Positions 6,979-13,238 of a DNA stretch of 13,238 nucleotides are shown here, in pieces. The translations under genes and the position numbers were made by a program. Location of the stretch: assembly GCA_035286585.1 (NCBI GenBank), contig DATEDC010000207.1, positions 1-13,238 of the forward strand. Direction: 5' to 3'. The stretch comes from DSOS01 sp035286585. Its GTDB lineage: Bacteria; Chloroflexota; Anaerolineae; Anaerolineales; UBA4823. The notes beneath the pieces were generated by a model that made no database searches, had not been told where the DNA came from, and saw nothing but the letters and a program-made list of their open reading frames with translations. How positions within the stretch are numbered: position 1 is the first letter of the stretch; the number at the start of each line of letters is the position of its first letter.

Positions 6979-7045
6979 AATACACTCTTATTTTTCTTGA
7001 TTTTGAACCAGAGGTAAGTATATCGTATACCTGGTTAGCGGGTAA
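6979..7045 (-). promoter_or_regulatory. Probable promoter region of the YtkA-like gene
   Basis: Two overlapping sigma-70-like options are visible on the minus strand. One is TTACCC (7045-7040), a 17 bp spacer and TATACT (7022-7017). The other is TTCAAA (7007-7002), 17 bp and TGTATT (6984-6979). The first has the better -10 and the second the better -35. The surrounding 6942-7020 is distinctly AT-rich for this region. Confidence 0.4.
7007..7035. promoter_or_regulatory. Bulged inverted repeat, candidate operator
   Basis: Arms beginning ACCAG (7007-7011) and ending CTGGT (7031-7035) enclose further complementary GGTA/TACC and TATA words. The core GTATA-TCG-TATAC lies at 7018-7030. It overlaps the -10 and spacer of the best leftward promoter candidate, which is where a repressor would act. 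The binding factor is unknown. Confidence 0.4.
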
Positions 7046-7061
7046 CGCGCCATTAGGCGCG
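7046..7061. repeat. GC-rich hairpin in the divergent control region
   Basis: CGCGCC (7046-7051), loop ATTA, and GGCGCG (7056-7061) form a perfect 6 bp stem with a 4-base loop. No T-run follows on either strand, so a terminator is not supported. It separates the leftward and rightward promoter candidates. Confidence 0.4.
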
Positions 7062-7136
7062 CCCGGACGTCGACAGCCAGAGAGAGAGTTGAACATGAGG
7101 GGAAATCCGTAACCGCCGATAAGTGACGTTCTTCAC

Positions 7137-7165
7137 TTGAATGGGGGCAGCCATTTTGCTAAACT
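7137..7165 (+). promoter_or_regulatory. Sigma-70-like promoter of the fur-FTR1 operon
   Basis: TTGAAT (7137-7142) and TAAACT (7160-7165) are separated by exactly 17 bp, both close to consensus. Transcription would start near 7170-7173, directly at the Fur-box-like palindrome. An 18 bp inverted repeat, AAGTGA...TCACTT (7121-7138), touches the -35 element. Confidence 0.6.
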
Positions 7166-7168
7166 GCT

Positions 7169-7194
7169 ATTGCGAATGAGTTGCAATTGCAATT
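7169..7194 (+). promoter_or_regulatory. Fur-box-like operator upstream of the Fur-family gene
   Basis: The 19 bp ATTGCGAATGAGTTGCAAT (7169-7187) is an imperfect palindrome resembling the GCGAATGA...TTGCAT style of Fur boxes. It overlaps a perfect 12 bp palindrome, TTGCAATTGCAA (7181-7192). The position at the expected transcription start and just before the Shine-Dalgarno (7198-7203) suits autoregulation by the adjacent Fur-family protein. Which metal is sensed cannot be read from the site. Confidence 0.6.
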
Positions 7195-7197
7195 AAG

Positions 7198-7203
7198 AGG
7201 AGG
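7198..7203 (+). promoter_or_regulatory. Shine-Dalgarno that decides the fur start
   Basis: AGGAGG lies seven bases before ATG 7211. A reading from TTG at 7181 would run through the operator palindrome and this site, and ATG 7205 would begin two bases after it, so ATG 7211 is preferred. Confidence 0.8.
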
Positions 7204-7210
7204 GATGGTA

Positions 7211-7666
7211 ATGTCCGCGCAAGCCGAAACGCTTACCGCCGTGCGCGCCGCCGGCCGCCGTGTCACCCCGCAGCGTCAGGTCATCCTGGACGTGATCGAG
7301 AACAGCGACCAGCATCTGGATGCCGAGGCGATCTTCCTGCGCGCCCGTCTGCAGGACCCCGGCATCAGCCTGGCCACGGTCTACCGCACGCTGGCAGTAC
7401 TGAAAGAGATGGAGATCGTCGAGCAGCGCCACATCGCCCGGGACCATGCCCGCGAGCACTACGAACCGGTGGGCGCACCCGAACACCATCACTTCACCTG
7501 CCTGGGGTGCCGCAAGGTGATCGAAATCCAAATCCCAGGCCTGGATCAGATCATCGCCAGCCTGTACGTTGAGTTCGACATCCAAATAACGCACACCTGC
7601 ATGTGCCTAGATGGATACTGCCGCGAGTGCGCTGCGAAGCGCCAATCCATCCTGGAAAACGGTTAG
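7211..7666 (+). CDS. Fur/PerR-family metal-dependent transcriptional regulator
   Basis: This 151-residue regulator has an N-terminal winged helix (about 1-85) with RVTPQRQVIL (17-26) and the recognition helix ISLATVYRTL (52-61). Its C-terminal dimerisation and metal domain has the His-rich EHHHF (91-95) and paired structural zinc cysteines Cys97/Cys100 and Cys137/Cys140. Extra cysteines at 130 and 132 are less usual. It most likely represses its own operon when metal-bound, through the palindrome just upstream. Its place as first gene before an FTR1 iron transporter points to iron (Fur) or peroxide/iron (PerR) sensing. Fur, PerR and Zur cannot be separated safely from sequence alone. The stop codon overlaps the ribosome site of the next gene. 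Confidence 0.9.
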   Translation: MSAQAETLTAVRAAGRRVTPQRQVILDVIENSDQHLDAEAIFLRARLQDPGISLATVYRTLAVLKEMEIVEQRHIARDHAREHYEPVGAPEHHHFTCLGCRKVIEIQIPGLDQIIASLYVEFDIQITHTCMCLDGYCRECAAKRQSILENG

Positions 7667-7676
7667 GAGCTCCGCC

Positions 7677-8960
7677 ATGGAAGCCTTCGTCATCACCCTG
7701 AGGGAAGGCATGGAAGCCGCCTTGGTCGTCGGCCTGGTCCTGGCTTATCTGCAGCGCACCGGGCGGGCGGGATTGCAGCGCTGGGTTTACCTCGGGCTGG
7801 GTCTGGCTGCTGCGGCCAGCACCCTCGGCGCGCTCGCCTTCAGCCTGGCGGGTTTCAACCCGGAAAACGAAGTCCTGGAGGGAATTCTCCTGGCTATCTC
7901 CGCCTTGCTGGTGCTCAGCCTGGTGCTATGGATGTGGCGCGCCTCCAGGAGCATCAAACAGCACGTCGAAAGCCGGCTGGCATCGCTCACCGCCGCCGGG
8001 ATAAAGCGGCAGGGCTGGGGCATTCTAGCCTTCGTCTTCCTCATGATCCTGCGCGAGGGCGTGGAGATGATCCTCTTTCTGGCCGCCCTTTCGCTGGCCG
8101 CGGCTCCCGACCTGGCCGGTCTCATCGGCGGACTGAGCGGGCTGGGGCTGGCAGCGCTGTTCGGCGTGCTGTTTGTCAAGGGCAGCCTGCACATCCACCT
8201 GCGCCGCTTCTTCGCCGTCACCGGGTTCGTGCTCCTGGTATTGGCAGCCCGCCTGGCGGCCGGCAGCCTGCACGAGTTTTTCGAGGTCGGCCTGCTGCCC
8301 AGCACCCCCGCCCTGTTGGCCGCCATCGGCTTTATTGTCAAAGACACCACTTCCACGGTCATCCTGATCGCCTTGATCGCGCTGCCAGTGCTCACTCTGC
8401 TTCCCGAGATGCGATTGAAACCCGATGTGGTGGTCCCCCAACCAGGCGAAAGCAACCCCGAGCGGCGCAAACGCCTGGCGGCGCTCTACCGCGCCCGCAA
8501 CTGGCAATTCGCCCTGGTGAGCATGACGCTGGCAATGATGCTGCCTCTGGGCAGTACCACTTTCGCCCTTGCCAGAGCCGGTTACCGTCCCGACCCTCAG
8601 CCATTGACCATTCACGAGGATGGGATGGCGCACATCCCCGTCGAAGGGATGGCCACCGGCCGGCTCAACCTGTTCGGATACCAGGGCAGCCAGACGCAGG
8701 TCACCTTCATGCTGATCAAGCGCGACGAGGGCGATTACGTTGCGGCGCTTAACGCCTGCGGCATCTGCCCGCCGCTTGGCTACTACCAGGAAGGCGAAGT
8801 GTTGATCTGCGATAACTGCAACGCGCCCATCAACCTGGAGACGGTGGGCATTCCCGGCGGGTGCAACCCTGTTCCGCTGGCGGCTTCGCTGTCCGGAGGC
8901 GAGGTGCTGGTCGCTGCCGCCGACCTGGAGGGGGCTCAGGCTATCTTTGCAGGGAGATAG
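7677..8960 (+). CDS. FTR1-type iron permease fused to an FtrD-like (DUF2318) domain
   Basis: This 427-residue inner-membrane protein should import iron. The N-terminal permease (about 1-245) has the two REGxE iron-site motifs of FTR1/EfeU, Arg9-Glu13 and Arg126-Glu130, and about seven spans. A basic linker (246-276) and one more span (about 277-297) lead to an extracytoplasmic domain (about 305-427) with Cys361-Gly-Ile-Cys364, Cys378-Asp-Asn-Cys381 and Cys396. This cysteine pattern matches DUF2318/FtrD-like Fe-S-type domains. In FtrABCD and the Campylobacter P19 locus the FTR1 and FtrD-like parts are normally separate proteins; here they are one chain. The start ATG 7677 has AGGAG seven bases upstream, overlapping the fur stop. 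The gene is followed 7 bp later by the first ABC permease. Confidence 0.92.
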   Translation: MEAFVITLREGMEAALVVGLVLAYLQRTGRAGLQRWVYLGLGLAAAASTLGALAFSLAGFNPENEVLEGILLAISALLVLSLVLWMWRASRSIKQHVESRLASLTAAGIKRQGWGILAFVFLMILREGVEMILFLAALSLAAAPDLAGLIGGLSGLGLAALFGVLFVKGSLHIHLRRFFAVTGFVLLVLAARLAAGSLHEFFEVGLLPSTPALLAAIGFIVKDTTSTVILIALIALPVLTLLPEMRLKPDVVVPQPGESNPERRKRLAALYRARNWQFALVSMTLAMMLPLGSTTFALARAGYRPDPQPLTIHEDGMAHIPVEGMATGRLNLFGYQGSQTQVTFMLIKRDEGDYVAALNACGICPPLGYYQEGEVLICDNCNAPINLETVGIPGGCNPVPLAASLSGGEVLVAAADLEGAQAIFAGR

Positions 8961-8967
8961 ATCGTCC

Positions 8968-10293
8968 ATGCTGCTGCGCTTGCTCAAAGACACGCTAAAG
9001 CGGCGCACACGCCGCCTGATGGCTACCACACTGGCTGTCACCACCGGAGCCTCGCTGGTCGCTGCCCTGCTAGGCGTCTCCCTGGACATCACCGGGCAGA
9101 TGGGCCGCGAGCTGCGCGCCTACGGAGCCAACGTCCTGGCCTCGCCATCCGGAAGTGAGCTGCAATTGGAGATCGGGGGTGTGCCGGTACGCATCCCCGG
9201 TGAGCGCAAACTGCTGGATGAAAACCAGCTGGTTAAGCTAAAAACCATTTTCTGGCGGCACAATATCCTGGGTTTTGCGCCTTACCTGACAACGCTGGTA
9301 GACGTGGATGGGCAAACCCTGGCTCTGAGCGGCACCTGGTTCGAGAAGCCGCTCACCCTGCCCAAAGGAGCAGCCCTGCGGACTGGCTTTGCCGAAACGG
9401 AGGGAGCGACCATAGAGACGACTTTCACCACCGGCATCAAGTCCATTGCTCCCTGGTGGCAGGTACAGGGGGAGTGGGTGAAGGACGAGGAATTAACTAC
9501 CGCCATGGTGGGGGTGGGAGCGGCCCGACGCATGGGTTGGCAAATTGGGGACGCCTTTACGGCGCGGGCTGACGAGCGGACCGCCCGTTTCCGCATCGCC
9601 GGCCTGGTTTCCACCGGGGGCTTTGAAGATGACCAGGTCTTCGTCGCCCTGCCAGCCGCCCAGGCGCTGCTGGGATTTGGAAGGGGAGTGGACCGGGTGC
9701 AGATCAGCGCGCTGGTCGAGCCAGACTCCAGCCTGCGGCCCGACCTGCGCGACCTTGACCCTTCCGAGATGACCCCCGAACAGTACGCCACCTGGTACTG
9801 CTCGCCGATCATGGGGGCGGTGATCGCCCAGATCAAAGAAGTGCTGCCAGAGGCCAACGTTCGCCCCATTCGGCAGATTAGCCAGGCGGAGCTAGACTTC
9901 CTGAGCAAGATCGGCCTGCTGATGACCTTGCTCACCCTGACCGCCCTGGGCGGTGCGGCCCTGGCGGTGATGACCGCCATGACCGCCTCGGTGATGGAGC
10001 GCCAGGCTGAGATAGGCTTGATGAAGGCCATCGGCGCCGACGATGGCCAGATCGCCTTGATCTTCCTGGGCGAAGCAGCGCTGATTGGGTTGGCGGGCGG
10101 CGCAGCGGGCTACCTGTTCGGATTAGGGCTGGCACGCGGGCTGGCGCGCTGGGTGTTCGCCGGTGGGGGCCAGGTGCCGCCTATCGTCCTGCCCATCACA
10201 TTGCTCCTGGCGCTGGGCGTGGCCTTGCTGGGTAGCGCCCTTCCGGTGCGACGGGCGGCTCACTTCGACCCTGCCCTGTTGTTGCGAGGATAA
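8968..10293 (+). CDS. MacB/FtsX-type ABC permease, first of a pair
   Basis: The product is a 441-residue permease with the MacB-type layout: one N-terminal span (about 18-40), a large extracytoplasmic domain (about 45-310), then three C-terminal spans (about 311-338, 362-388, 406-427). The cytoplasmic coupling segment ERQAEIGLMKAIGA (344-357) is typical of the FtsX/MacB family. It is a paralogue of the next gene; both share the GRELRAYGAN segment after the first span. MacB-type permeases usually act mechanically on extracytoplasmic partners rather than pump solutes. In the Campylobacter P19 locus the equivalents are Cj1661 and Cj1662. The ATG at 8968 follows the FTR1 stop by 7 bp, indicating one operon. 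The ribosome site (GGAGA) is rather far, about 12 nt upstream. Confidence 0.88.
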   Translation: MLLRLLKDTLKRRTRRLMATTLAVTTGASLVAALLGVSLDITGQMGRELRAYGANVLASPSGSELQLEIGGVPVRIPGERKLLDENQLVKLKTIFWRHNILGFAPYLTTLVDVDGQTLALSGTWFEKPLTLPKGAALRTGFAETEGATIETTFTTGIKSIAPWWQVQGEWVKDEELTTAMVGVGAARRMGWQIGDAFTARADERTARFRIAGLVSTGGFEDDQVFVALPAAQALLGFGRGVDRVQISALVEPDSSLRPDLRDLDPSEMTPEQYATWYCSPIMGAVIAQIKEVLPEANVRPIRQISQAELDFLSKIGLLMTLLTLTALGGAALAVMTAMTASVMERQAEIGLMKAIGADDGQIALIFLGEAALIGLAGGAAGYLFGLGLARGLARWVFAGGGQVPPIVLPITLLLALGVALLGSALPVRRAAHFDPALLLRG

Positions 10294-10297
10294 ACAG

Positions 10298-11449
10298 ATG
10301 CGATTCGCCTACCGTATCCTGTGGGGATCGCTGCGCCACCAACGCGGCCGCTTGAGCATCGCCGCCCTGGCGATAGCCCTGGGCAGCGCGCTGGTTTCGG
10401 GGCTGCTCAACCTGTCCGGGGACATCCGAGGACAGGTCGGGCGGGAACTGCGCGCCTATGGGGCTAACCTGATGATCCGCCCGGTCGAACAATCCGTGCT
10501 CATCGGCAGCGGTCAAATAGCCTTCGGCTCAGTGATCGAGGCAGGGACTCTGGCAGAGGCCGACCTGGAGCCAATCAAAGGCGTAGAAGGCGTGGTCGGC
10601 GTCCTGCCCTACCTGTACAGCGTGGTGGAGGTGGGGGCGCAGCCGGTGGTCCTGGTGGGGACGGATCTCCTGGCAGCGCGGGAAGTAAACGCCTGGTGGC
10701 AGGTGCGGGGACGCTGGCCGGAAACGGCAGACGAGGTACTGCTTGGCGTCCGCGCTGCGCAAGCTCTGAGCCTGGAACTGGATGAGAAGGTAGCGATCCG
10801 CTACGGCGGCAAGTCCACAGTGTTGTACGTGGTGGCGTTGCTGGAAACTGGCTGGGCGGAAGACGAGCAGTTGGTGATGAGCTTGGATTCGGCGCAAACC
10901 CTGAGCGGCCAACTAGGAAGGGTGAATCTGGTCATGGTCAGCGCGCTGGCCAGCCAGCGTTCTCTGGATGCCATCGCCGGCGAGTTGCAAGAGAAGCTGC
11001 CATCAGCGAAGGTGAAAAGACTGGCCCAGTTTGCCAGCGCCGAAACCGAGGTGCTGAACCAGGTTCGCCTGCTGATGGGACTGGTGGCGGCGCTTGTTTT
11101 GGTCGCCGGCGCAGTGACCGTTGCTGGCACGCTCAATATCCTGGTGATCGAGCGGCGCGCTGAAATCGGCTTGATGAAAGCCCTGGGCGCGGCGAACTGG
11201 CGCGTGGCCGGCTCCTTCCTGGCCGAAACCCTGATCGTCGGGGCGCTGGGTGGGTTGGCTGGTTACCTTTCAGGCCTGGGGCTGGCCCTGGCGATTGGGC
11301 AGCGCGTTTTCGCTACGACTATCACGCCCCCCTTCTGGGCTCTACCCGGGACGCTGCTGGTCGGGCTGGTTGTGACCTGGATGGCGGCGCTGTTCCCGGT
11401 GGGGCGCGCCCTGAGAGTGGTTCCGGTAAGAACGTTGAGAGGTGAATAA
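10298..11449 (+). CDS. MacB/FtsX-type ABC permease, second of a pair
   Basis: This 383-residue paralogue of the preceding permease has one N-terminal span (about 20-40), the shared GRELRAYGAN motif, an extracytoplasmic domain shorter by about 50 residues, and three C-terminal spans. The coupling motif ERRAEIGLMKALGA is nearly identical to that of its partner. The pair probably forms a heterodimer served by the single ATPase that follows. The ATG at 10298 is chosen because GAGGA lies 7 nt before it and it follows the previous stop by 4 bp; a longer in-frame reading overlaps the previous gene and has no family content. Its TAA overlaps the ATG of the ATPase gene by one base (TAATG), suggesting translational coupling. 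Confidence 0.88.
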   Translation: MRFAYRILWGSLRHQRGRLSIAALAIALGSALVSGLLNLSGDIRGQVGRELRAYGANLMIRPVEQSVLIGSGQIAFGSVIEAGTLAEADLEPIKGVEGVVGVLPYLYSVVEVGAQPVVLVGTDLLAAREVNAWWQVRGRWPETADEVLLGVRAAQALSLELDEKVAIRYGGKSTVLYVVALLETGWAEDEQLVMSLDSAQTLSGQLGRVNLVMVSALASQRSLDAIAGELQEKLPSAKVKRLAQFASAETEVLNQVRLLMGLVAALVLVAGAVTVAGTLNILVIERRAEIGLMKALGAANWRVAGSFLAETLIVGALGGLAGYLSGLGLALAIGQRVFATTITPPFWALPGTLLVGLVVTWMAALFPVGRALRVVPVRTLRGE

Positions 11450-12171
11450 TGAATAAGACCCTGCTAAAAGCGATGCAGCTCTCACGCCAGTATGGGCAGG
11501 TCAAAGCCCTGGATGGGGTGGACCTGGAGGTGGCGCGTGGCGAATGGGTCAGCGTGATGGGCCCCTCCGGCAGCGGGAAAACCACCCTGTTGAACATCCT
11601 GGGCGGCCTGGATCGCCCGACTTCCGGCAGGCTGATGATCGATGGCACGGACTTGAATACGCTTTCCCAGAAAGAGCTGGCTCGTTTTCGCCGGGAGACG
11701 GTGGGGCTCGTCTTTCAGCAGTTCTACCTGGTCCCTTATCTCACCGCGCTGGAGAACGTGATGCTGGCCCAGTATTTCCACAGCATTGCTGACGAAGCCG
11801 AGGCGCGCGCCTCGCTGGAGGCGGTGGGAATAGGCGCGCGGGCGCACCACCTGCCGGCGCAGCTTTCTGGGGGGGAGCAACAGCGCGTCTGCATCGCTCG
11901 CGCCCTGATCAACCAGCCCAGGATCATCCTGGCCGACGAGCCCACCGGCAACCTGGACGCAGCCAACGAAGAAATCGTGCTGGACATCTTCCGTGATCTG
12001 CACGCCCAGGGGCACACCCTGATTGTGGTCACCCACGACATCCGGGTGGGACGCATGGCCGACCGGCTGGTCAATCTGGAACATGGGCGGGTCGTACGCA
12101 GCGAGGCGAATGGATATTTATCGCCTGGTCGATTTGGATGGGGTATTTGTGCTCACCCCGATGGTACCTAA
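11449..12171 (+). CDS. ABC transporter ATP-binding protein (MacB/LolD type)
   Basis: This 240-residue ATPase energises the two upstream permeases. All motifs are intact: Walker A GPSGSGKT (38-45), Q-loop around Gln90-Gln91, signature LSGGE (139-143), Walker B IILADE (159-164) with DEPTGNLD, and the H-loop His196. It belongs to the MacB/LolD/FtsE-like group. In the P19-type iron loci the corresponding gene is Cj1663. The conserved fold ends near HGRVVRSE (212-219); the last 21 residues, with glycines and aromatic residues, look like an unconserved extension produced by read-on into the convergent gene's end. Its stop shares bases with the stop of the opposite-strand lipoprotein gene, leaving no room for a terminator between them. 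Confidence 0.93.
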   Translation: MNKTLLKAMQLSRQYGQVKALDGVDLEVARGEWVSVMGPSGSGKTTLLNILGGLDRPTSGRLMIDGTDLNTLSQKELARFRRETVGLVFQQFYLVPYLTALENVMLAQYFHSIADEAEARASLEAVGIGARAHHLPAQLSGGEQQRVCIARALINQPRIILADEPTGNLDAANEEIVLDIFRDLHAQGHTLIVVTHDIRVGRMADRLVNLEHGRVVRSEANGYLSPGRFGWGICAHPDGT

Positions 12172-12725
12172 CGATGGCCTCCAGGCCAGGATAAGATGGG
12201 CATGTTCACAACGACGCCGGGGCGCGCAATGCTCACCTCGCCAGCTGCTTCGGCAGCCAGGACCTCTTCCAAGGAGCGCAGTTTGCGAGGTGTCGCTCCT
12301 TCCTGCCAGGTCACCAAGTTGACAGCCCGCAGCGGGCGGTAGGCTTCTTCGCCAGGTATGGCGTCGAACACGTCCGGCTGAAAGCCGAAGGGACCCATGC
12401 CCGGCACGCCGTTGGTGAAGACGTAGACTTCCGCCAGGAGCGTTTCGAGCGCTTCAGCCAGCTGCGGCACCAGGACCACCTGTGGCCCCATCATCCCAGT
12501 CAGCATGTCCGCCACATCCGGATCGGAAGCTTCGGTGTGGATGAAGAGCACTTCCCCGCCGTCATAGTATCCAGTCACCAGCGGAGCCAGGTCGCCGGAG
12601 GTTGCCTCTTCCATACCACCCATGGGCGCGGCTGTCGGACTGGGGGTGGCGGTCGCCTGGGCGCAAGCGGCCAGCACATGGGCAAACACAGTCAAACTCA
12701 TGCCAAGGAATGTAATTAGCTTCAT
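12168..12725 (-). CDS. Putative lipoprotein, DUF7482-like
   Basis: The product is a 185-residue predicted lipoprotein. Residues 1-21 form a signal peptide ending in a good lipobox, Leu18-Ala-Ala-Cys21. A Thr/Pro/Ala-rich, Met-containing linker (22-45) leads to a single domain with segments such as GYYDGGEVLFIHTEASDPDV (52-71), YVFTNGVPGMGPFGFQPDVF (101-120) and GVVVNMPILSWPGG (170-183). I associate this pattern with the domain annotated DUF7482, of unknown function; this is from memory. The start ATG 12725 has GGAAGG seven bases upstream, better than an in-frame ATG at 12740. It is driven by a MerR-type promoter, so a response to metal or another inducer is likely. Met-rich patches (MGGM, MLTGMMG) hint at copper or silver binding, which is speculative. 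Lgt from this window could lipidate it. Confidence 0.75.
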   Translation of the reverse strand: MKLITFLGMSLTVFAHVLAACAQATATPSPTAAPMGGMEEATSGDLAPLVTGYYDGGEVLFIHTEASDPDVADMLTGMMGPQVVLVPQLAEALETLLAEVYVFTNGVPGMGPFGFQPDVFDAIPGEEAYRPLRAVNLVTWQEGATPRKLRSLEEVLAAEAAGEVSIARPGVVVNMPILSWPGGHR

Positions 12726-12783
12726 CAGCACACCTTCCATTTCTGAATCTAAATCATTCTCGGACTATGTATGTCCAAGAATA

Positions 12784-12814
12784 ATTCTAATATTTCCAGT
12801 AACTGGAATGTCAA
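12784..12814 (-). promoter_or_regulatory. MerR-type promoter/operator of the lipoprotein gene
   Basis: On the minus strand a consensus -35 TTGACA (12814-12809) and a -10 TAGAAT (12789-12784) are separated by exactly 19 bp. The spacer holds the palindrome TTCCAGT-T-ACTGGAA (12808-12794). A 19 bp spacer with a central dyad is the hallmark of promoters activated by MerR-family proteins through DNA distortion. The start site would be near 12777, giving a leader of about 50 nt to ATG 12725. The regulator gene lies immediately upstream. Confidence 0.85.
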
Positions 12815-12860
12815 GGGGGAATCAGGACATTTATGGCCCAGAATTGCGCTTCTATCTCGA

Positions 12861-13238
12861 TCAGACTCGACTATTAGCCAACGCCCGATTTTCAATCAGG
12901 TGGCAGATGCAGTCTTTGTTGAGGATGTTCTCGTCTGGCAGCGCTTGGGCCGTCTGCTGAACCTCTTCCAACTCACGGCGCAGCTGGTTCAAGGCCGAGA
13001 TTTTGGCGTCGATCTCCGCTATGCGCTGCTGCACCAATTCAGTCACGTACAGGCAAGGGGCCTCTCCCTGCTCGCGTAAGGCCAGAATCTCGCCGATGTC
13101 GTCCAATGAGAAGTCCAGGGCGCGGGCGCGTAGGATGAAGGCCAGCCGGTCGATCTCGGCCTGGCTGTAGACCCGGAAACCGGATTGGTTGCGCTGCGCT
13201 TCGGGGATCAGCCCAATCTCTTCATAATAGCGGATGGT
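12861..13238 (-). CDS. MerR-family heavy-metal-type transcriptional regulator (partial)
   Basis: The frame runs off the window at 13238 and gives 125 residues; about 15-17 N-terminal residues with the first helix are missing. The visible part starts TIRYYEEIGLI, the classic MerR wing and second helix, followed by GFRVYSQAEIDRLAFILRAR and LDFSLDDIGEIL. A long dimerisation helix follows (TELVQQRIAEID to LEEVQQTAQAL). Metal-sensor features are a Cys at the start of the dimerisation helix (EAPCLYV) and a C-terminal CICHLIEN motif, as in zinc, lead, cadmium or mercury sensing members. It lacks the short C-terminal CxxxxxxxC loop typical of CueR-like proteins, so a divalent metal is more likely than Cu(I). 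It probably controls the adjacent MerR-type promoter and the lipoprotein gene. Confidence 0.88.
   Translation of the reverse strand, partial: TIRYYEEIGLIPEAQRNQSGFRVYSQAEIDRLAFILRARALDFSLDDIGEILALREQGEAPCLYVTELVQQRIAEIDAKISALNQLRRELEEVQQTAQALPDENILNKDCICHLIENRALANSRV

Noticed and set aside
7121..7138. AAGTGA...TCACTT dyad upstream of fur, compared with a TCACTTGAA word upstream of copA
   Set aside because: A shared 9-mer in 13 kb is expected by chance at a noticeable rate, and the copA copy has no matching dyad.
8025..9092. A 355-codon minus-strand open frame across the FTR1 gene
   Set aside because: It is the antisense of a clearly conserved gene in GC-rich DNA; its translation is His/Gln/Ala-rich and has no family features.

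Overview
The window (about 13.2 kb, GC-rich, with strong AGGAGG-type ribosome binding sites and some TTG/GTG starts) looks like a chromosomal metal-homeostasis region. The gene repertoire and a short in-frame repeat inside copA fit Chloroflexota (Anaerolineae-like) best. That taxonomic guess is inference; there is no rRNA or other marker to confirm it. No tRNA, rRNA, CRISPR array, transposase or replication origin is visible.

Left part (53-6941), all on the minus strand. The gene nearest the centre encodes a membrane-anchored YtkA/FixH-like protein. It is followed by a DUF302 protein, a roughly 290 bp gap, a McrB-like AAA+ protein whose nucleotide-binding and hydrolysis motifs are degraded, lgt (lipoprotein diacylglyceryl transferase), a 97-residue membrane protein, a P1B-type copper ATPase (copA) with N-terminal YHS and heavy-metal-associated domains, and a membrane-anchored cupredoxin. 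The copA-cupredoxin pair and the lgt-small-protein pair look like separate operons.

Centre (6942-12171). A divergent intergenic region holds a good sigma-70-like promoter and a Fur-box-like palindrome in front of a Fur/PerR-family regulator. The regulator is followed almost without gaps by an FTR1 iron permease fused to a C-terminal FtrD-like (DUF2318) cysteine-rich domain, two paralogous MacB/FtsX-type permeases, and their ABC ATPase. This matches the gene content of the FTR1/P19-type iron uptake loci of Campylobacter (Cj1658-Cj1663) and the FtrABCD systems. Two components are fused here, and no P19 gene is present in the window.

Right part (12168-13238), minus strand. A MerR-family metal-type regulator, cut by the window end, lies upstream of a lipoprotein gene that I associate with the DUF7482 family. 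Between them is a textbook MerR-type promoter: TTGACA and TAGAAT separated by 19 bp, with a 7-1-7 palindrome in the spacer. The lipoprotein gene converges on the ABC ATPase gene so tightly that their stop codons overlap.

Taken together, the window reads as copper export and copper-binding proteins on one side, Fur-controlled ferric/ferrous iron import in the middle, and a MerR-controlled lipoprotein on the other side. Lgt could lipidate that lipoprotein.
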